A DNA stretch of 16,987 nt from Phyllobacteriaceae bacterium (lineage in GTDB: Bacteria; Pseudomonadota; Alphaproteobacteria; Rhizobiales; Rhizobiaceae): positions 1-16,987 of the forward strand of contig JAHEGF010000045.1 of the NCBI GenBank assembly GCA_024645155.1, read 5' to 3'. Under the pieces are notes generated by a model. That model ran no database searches and had not been told where the DNA came from. It was given only the letters and a program-made list of their open reading frames with translations. Of the stretch, positions 15,711 through 16,987 are shown piece by piece (position 1 is the stretch's first letter; each line of letters begins with the position of its first letter). The position numbers and the translations under genes were made by a program.

Positions 15711-15796
15711 TGACGTTGCCTCATGCCTTGGTATATCATAATAAACCTATTCAAGTACCAATATACCTATTTTAGGAGAATGTGAACAGGGCAGTT
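15711..15796. promoter_or_regulatory. divergent control region of hcrCAB and the GNAT-rrf2 pair, with repeats
   Basis: An AT-rich island of about 55 bases holds two ACCTATT copies (15745-15751 and 15765-15771) exactly 20 bases apart. It also holds an inverted pair GGTATAT (15730-15736) and ATATACC (15761-15767), and the dyad CCTA-TTT-TAGG (15766-15776). Bases 15730-15747 form an imperfect palindrome (7 of 9 pairs). On the minus strand TTGGTA followed by TATGAT-like sequence could be the hcrC promoter, but I cannot fix the boxes. The arrangement fits operators for the Rrf2 protein encoded nearby. Bases 15797-15974 hold no gene I can support. Confidence 0.5.
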
Positions 15797-15974
15797 ATGA
15801 AATCGTCGTTGGGTGACGGTTCGGGATTTGGGCTGAGTTGCGGAGGAATGGCTGCCCGCAACAGCGAGCGACGCAGAACAAAAGGTATTTTGCGTCATGG
15901 GTTCAGCAGGTCCGCAGAATCGTGATAGCGTGAACTTATGGGCCAAGTGGTGATACGGTGTGGGAAGAGCGCAT

Positions 15975-16469
15975 ATGAAACCGGCATCTGAAGCCAAAAC
16001 CGAGTTGCTTGGAGGACGGGTCAATATTCGTGCCGCTAACGAGGCTGATATCGCAGCGGTTGCGGCACTTGATGAGCGTATTACCGGCATTTTGAAGTCC
16101 GGGTATTGGTCAGATATTTACGAGCGATATTCGAAGCGCCTGACCGGTCAGAGATTCTTTCTTGTTGCCGAACCCGGAGATTCGGGTGCCGAACAGTCGG
16201 TCCTTGGTTTTATCATCGGGGAGGTACGGGTTTGGGAATTCGGGTCGGAACCTTGCGGCTGGGTGTTTGCCTTTTCGGTAGATCCGGATACCCGGCTACA
16301 GGGTGTCGGCGAAAAACTCTTCTGCGCGATTTCGGAAAAATTCAAATCCGCCGGGATACGCGTGATGCGGACAATGGTCGGGCGCGACAACAGCCTGCAC
16401 ATGGCATTTTTTCGCAGCGAAGGAATGACTGCGGGACCCTACATCCAATTGGAGAAGGAACTGGACTAG
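15975..16469 (+). CDS. GNAT family N-acetyltransferase (third of three), BadL-like position
   Basis: This GNAT protein of 164 residues has FSVDP (100-104), then R107-L-Q-G110-V-G112 as the acetyl-CoA loop, and AFFRSEGM (144-151) as the C-terminal acceptor-side motif. WEFG (87-90) corresponds to GEFG in the two acetyltransferases at 7997-9051. An early acidic-helix pattern (ADIAAVAALDERITG) is also shared, so the three appear paralogous. The start is the ATG at 15975, with GGAAGAG 6 bases upstream; an in-frame GTG at 15960 is less likely. The Rrf2 gene follows after 30 bases. In the R. palustris benzoate cluster an acetyltransferase gene, badL, lies near the Rrf2 repressor badM, so this pair may be the counterpart. 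The substrate is unknown. Confidence 0.82.
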   Translation: MKPASEAKTELLGGRVNIRAANEADIAAVAALDERITGILKSGYWSDIYERYSKRLTGQRFFLVAEPGDSGAEQSVLGFIIGEVRVWEFGSEPCGWVFAFSVDPDTRLQGVGEKLFCAISEKFKSAGIRVMRTMVGRDNSLHMAFFRSEGMTAGPYIQLEKELD

Positions 16470-16499
16470 AATGGGTTTAGATCGCACCGGGTATGAGCC

Positions 16500-16940
16500 A
16501 TGAAACTGCAGGTTTCCAGCAGGCTTGCGATATTTGCGCTGATCGAACTTGCTTCCGATCCGGAACGGCAGGTTTCGGTGTCGGATATTGGAGAAAAATA
16601 TGGTGCTTCTGCACATCATCTTGCAAAGGTGATGCACACGCTCGGCCGTGCCGGCTTGGTACGTTCGATCAGGGGTGTCGGTGGCGGCTACAGTTTTTCT
16701 GGCAACGCCCGGCGCACGACCTTGCTTGATGTGATTTTGCTGTTCGAAAATATATCGCCGGGTCAGGATGAACTGGATTCGGCAACCGACGCCACGGCCG
16801 CTGGCCAGGTTCTGCATCAGGTTCTGGACGAGATCAATGAAATCGCACGGGCAACACTTGGCGCAATAACATTGTCGACCGTGCTCAAGCAGATTGAGCG
16901 CCGCCGAAATCATGCAACTATGCAGGCAGCCACGGCCTGA
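16500..16940 (+). CDS. Rrf2 family transcriptional regulator, BadM-like
   Basis: This 146-residue regulator has the Rrf2 N terminus MKLQVSSRLAIFALIELA and a winged helix (about 25-65, SVSDIGEKYGASAHHLAKVM), then the wing GLVRSIRGVGGGYS (about 52-65). IscR, NsrR and RsrR in this family bind an iron-sulfur cluster through cysteines, but this protein has none. It therefore must sense something else, as R. palustris BadM (which represses benzoyl-CoA reductase genes) is thought to do. The start at 16500 gives the canonical family N terminus, and the ribosome site is weak. Likely targets are the repeat-rich region 15711-15796 and the dyad at 9601-9616, by inference. The bcr promoter is outside the window. 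Confidence 0.85.
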   Translation: MKLQVSSRLAIFALIELASDPERQVSVSDIGEKYGASAHHLAKVMHTLGRAGLVRSIRGVGGGYSFSGNARRTTLLDVILLFENISPGQDELDSATDATAAGQVLHQVLDEINEIARATLGAITLSTVLKQIERRRNHATMQAATA

Positions 16941-16950
16941 TTTCCTTTTA

Positions 16951-16971
16951 ATCCCGATGCTGAAACGGGAT
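16951..16971. terminator. possible terminator hairpin after the Rrf2 gene
   Basis: ATCCCG (16951-16956) and CGGGAT (16966-16971) form a perfect 6-base stem with a 9-base loop, 10 bases after the Rrf2 stop. There is no T-run on the + strand. It may be a weak terminator or a protein site for a gene beyond the window. Confidence 0.35.
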
Positions 16972-16987
16972 AACTGCAATCGCCTCC

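Noticed and set aside
15711..15796. FNR-type site (TTGAT-N4-ATCAA) for anaerobic control
   Set aside because: I looked for this sequence in the two main intergenic regions and found no convincing match on either strand.
15797..15925. Open frame of 42 codons (ATG at 15797, TGA at 15923-15925) between hcrC and the third GNAT gene
   Set aside because: A weak AGGG lies before the ATG, but the product has no recognisable domain, is arginine- and serine-rich as random frames often are, and is too short to judge.
1..16987. CRISPR arrays, tRNA or rRNA genes, insertion sequences, integrase genes
   Set aside because: I saw no regularly spaced repeats, tRNA-like cloverleaf, transposase motifs or long terminal inverted repeats. 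Only short operator-scale repeats are present.

Overview
The window is a catabolic island for anaerobic degradation of aromatic compounds through benzoyl-CoA. It has the look of a denitrifying or otherwise facultatively anaerobic proteobacterium. An alphaproteobacterium is my best guess, from the codon style and the BadM/BadL-like regulator pair, but the window has no ribosomal or phylogenetic marker gene. All protein identifications come from reading motifs, not from a database search.

Region 1 (1-7925, + strand) is one tightly packed operon: had, oah, dch, bcrC, bcrB, bcrA, bcrD and a 2[4Fe-4S] ferredoxin. The ferredoxin delivers low-potential electrons to the ATP-dependent class I benzoyl-CoA reductase (BcrCBAD), which dearomatises benzoyl-CoA to cyclohexa-1,5-diene-1-carbonyl-CoA. 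Dch hydrates the diene, Had oxidises the 6-hydroxy product, and Oah hydrates and opens the ring to 3-hydroxypimelyl-CoA. Five consecutive junctions, from oah/dch to bcrA/bcrD, are 4-base ATGA overlaps. The operon's promoter lies upstream of the window.

Region 2 (7926-9568, - strand) runs hemerythrin, GNAT acetyltransferase, GNAT acetyltransferase, and converges on the ferredoxin gene. Region 3 (9569-10368) is a divergent promoter with a clear dyad, followed by an NAD-type short-chain dehydrogenase on the + strand.

Region 4 (15710 down to 10385, - strand) is a second packed operon: hcrC, hcrA and hcrB (4-hydroxybenzoyl-CoA reductase, which feeds phenolic substrates into benzoyl-CoA), then a DUF2249 protein and a 12-helix, histidine-containing membrane protein. 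The HcrB subunit has the extra four-cysteine [4Fe-4S] insert that distinguishes this reductase from ordinary xanthine-oxidase-family enzymes.

Region 5 (15711-16987, + strand) starts with a repeat-rich intergenic region likely to hold operators. It is followed by a third GNAT acetyltransferase and an Rrf2-family regulator without cysteines. This pair recalls badL/badM of Rhodopseudomonas palustris.

The core chemistry is known. The less described parts are three related GNAT proteins around the reductase genes, a hemerythrin beside them, the coupling of DUF2249 and a membrane protein to the 4-hydroxybenzoyl-CoA reductase operon, and similar operator-like motifs in two intergenic regions. The benzoate- or 4-hydroxybenzoate-CoA ligase, the ferredoxin-reducing oxidoreductase, transporters and the lower pathway after 3-hydroxypimelyl-CoA are not in the window.
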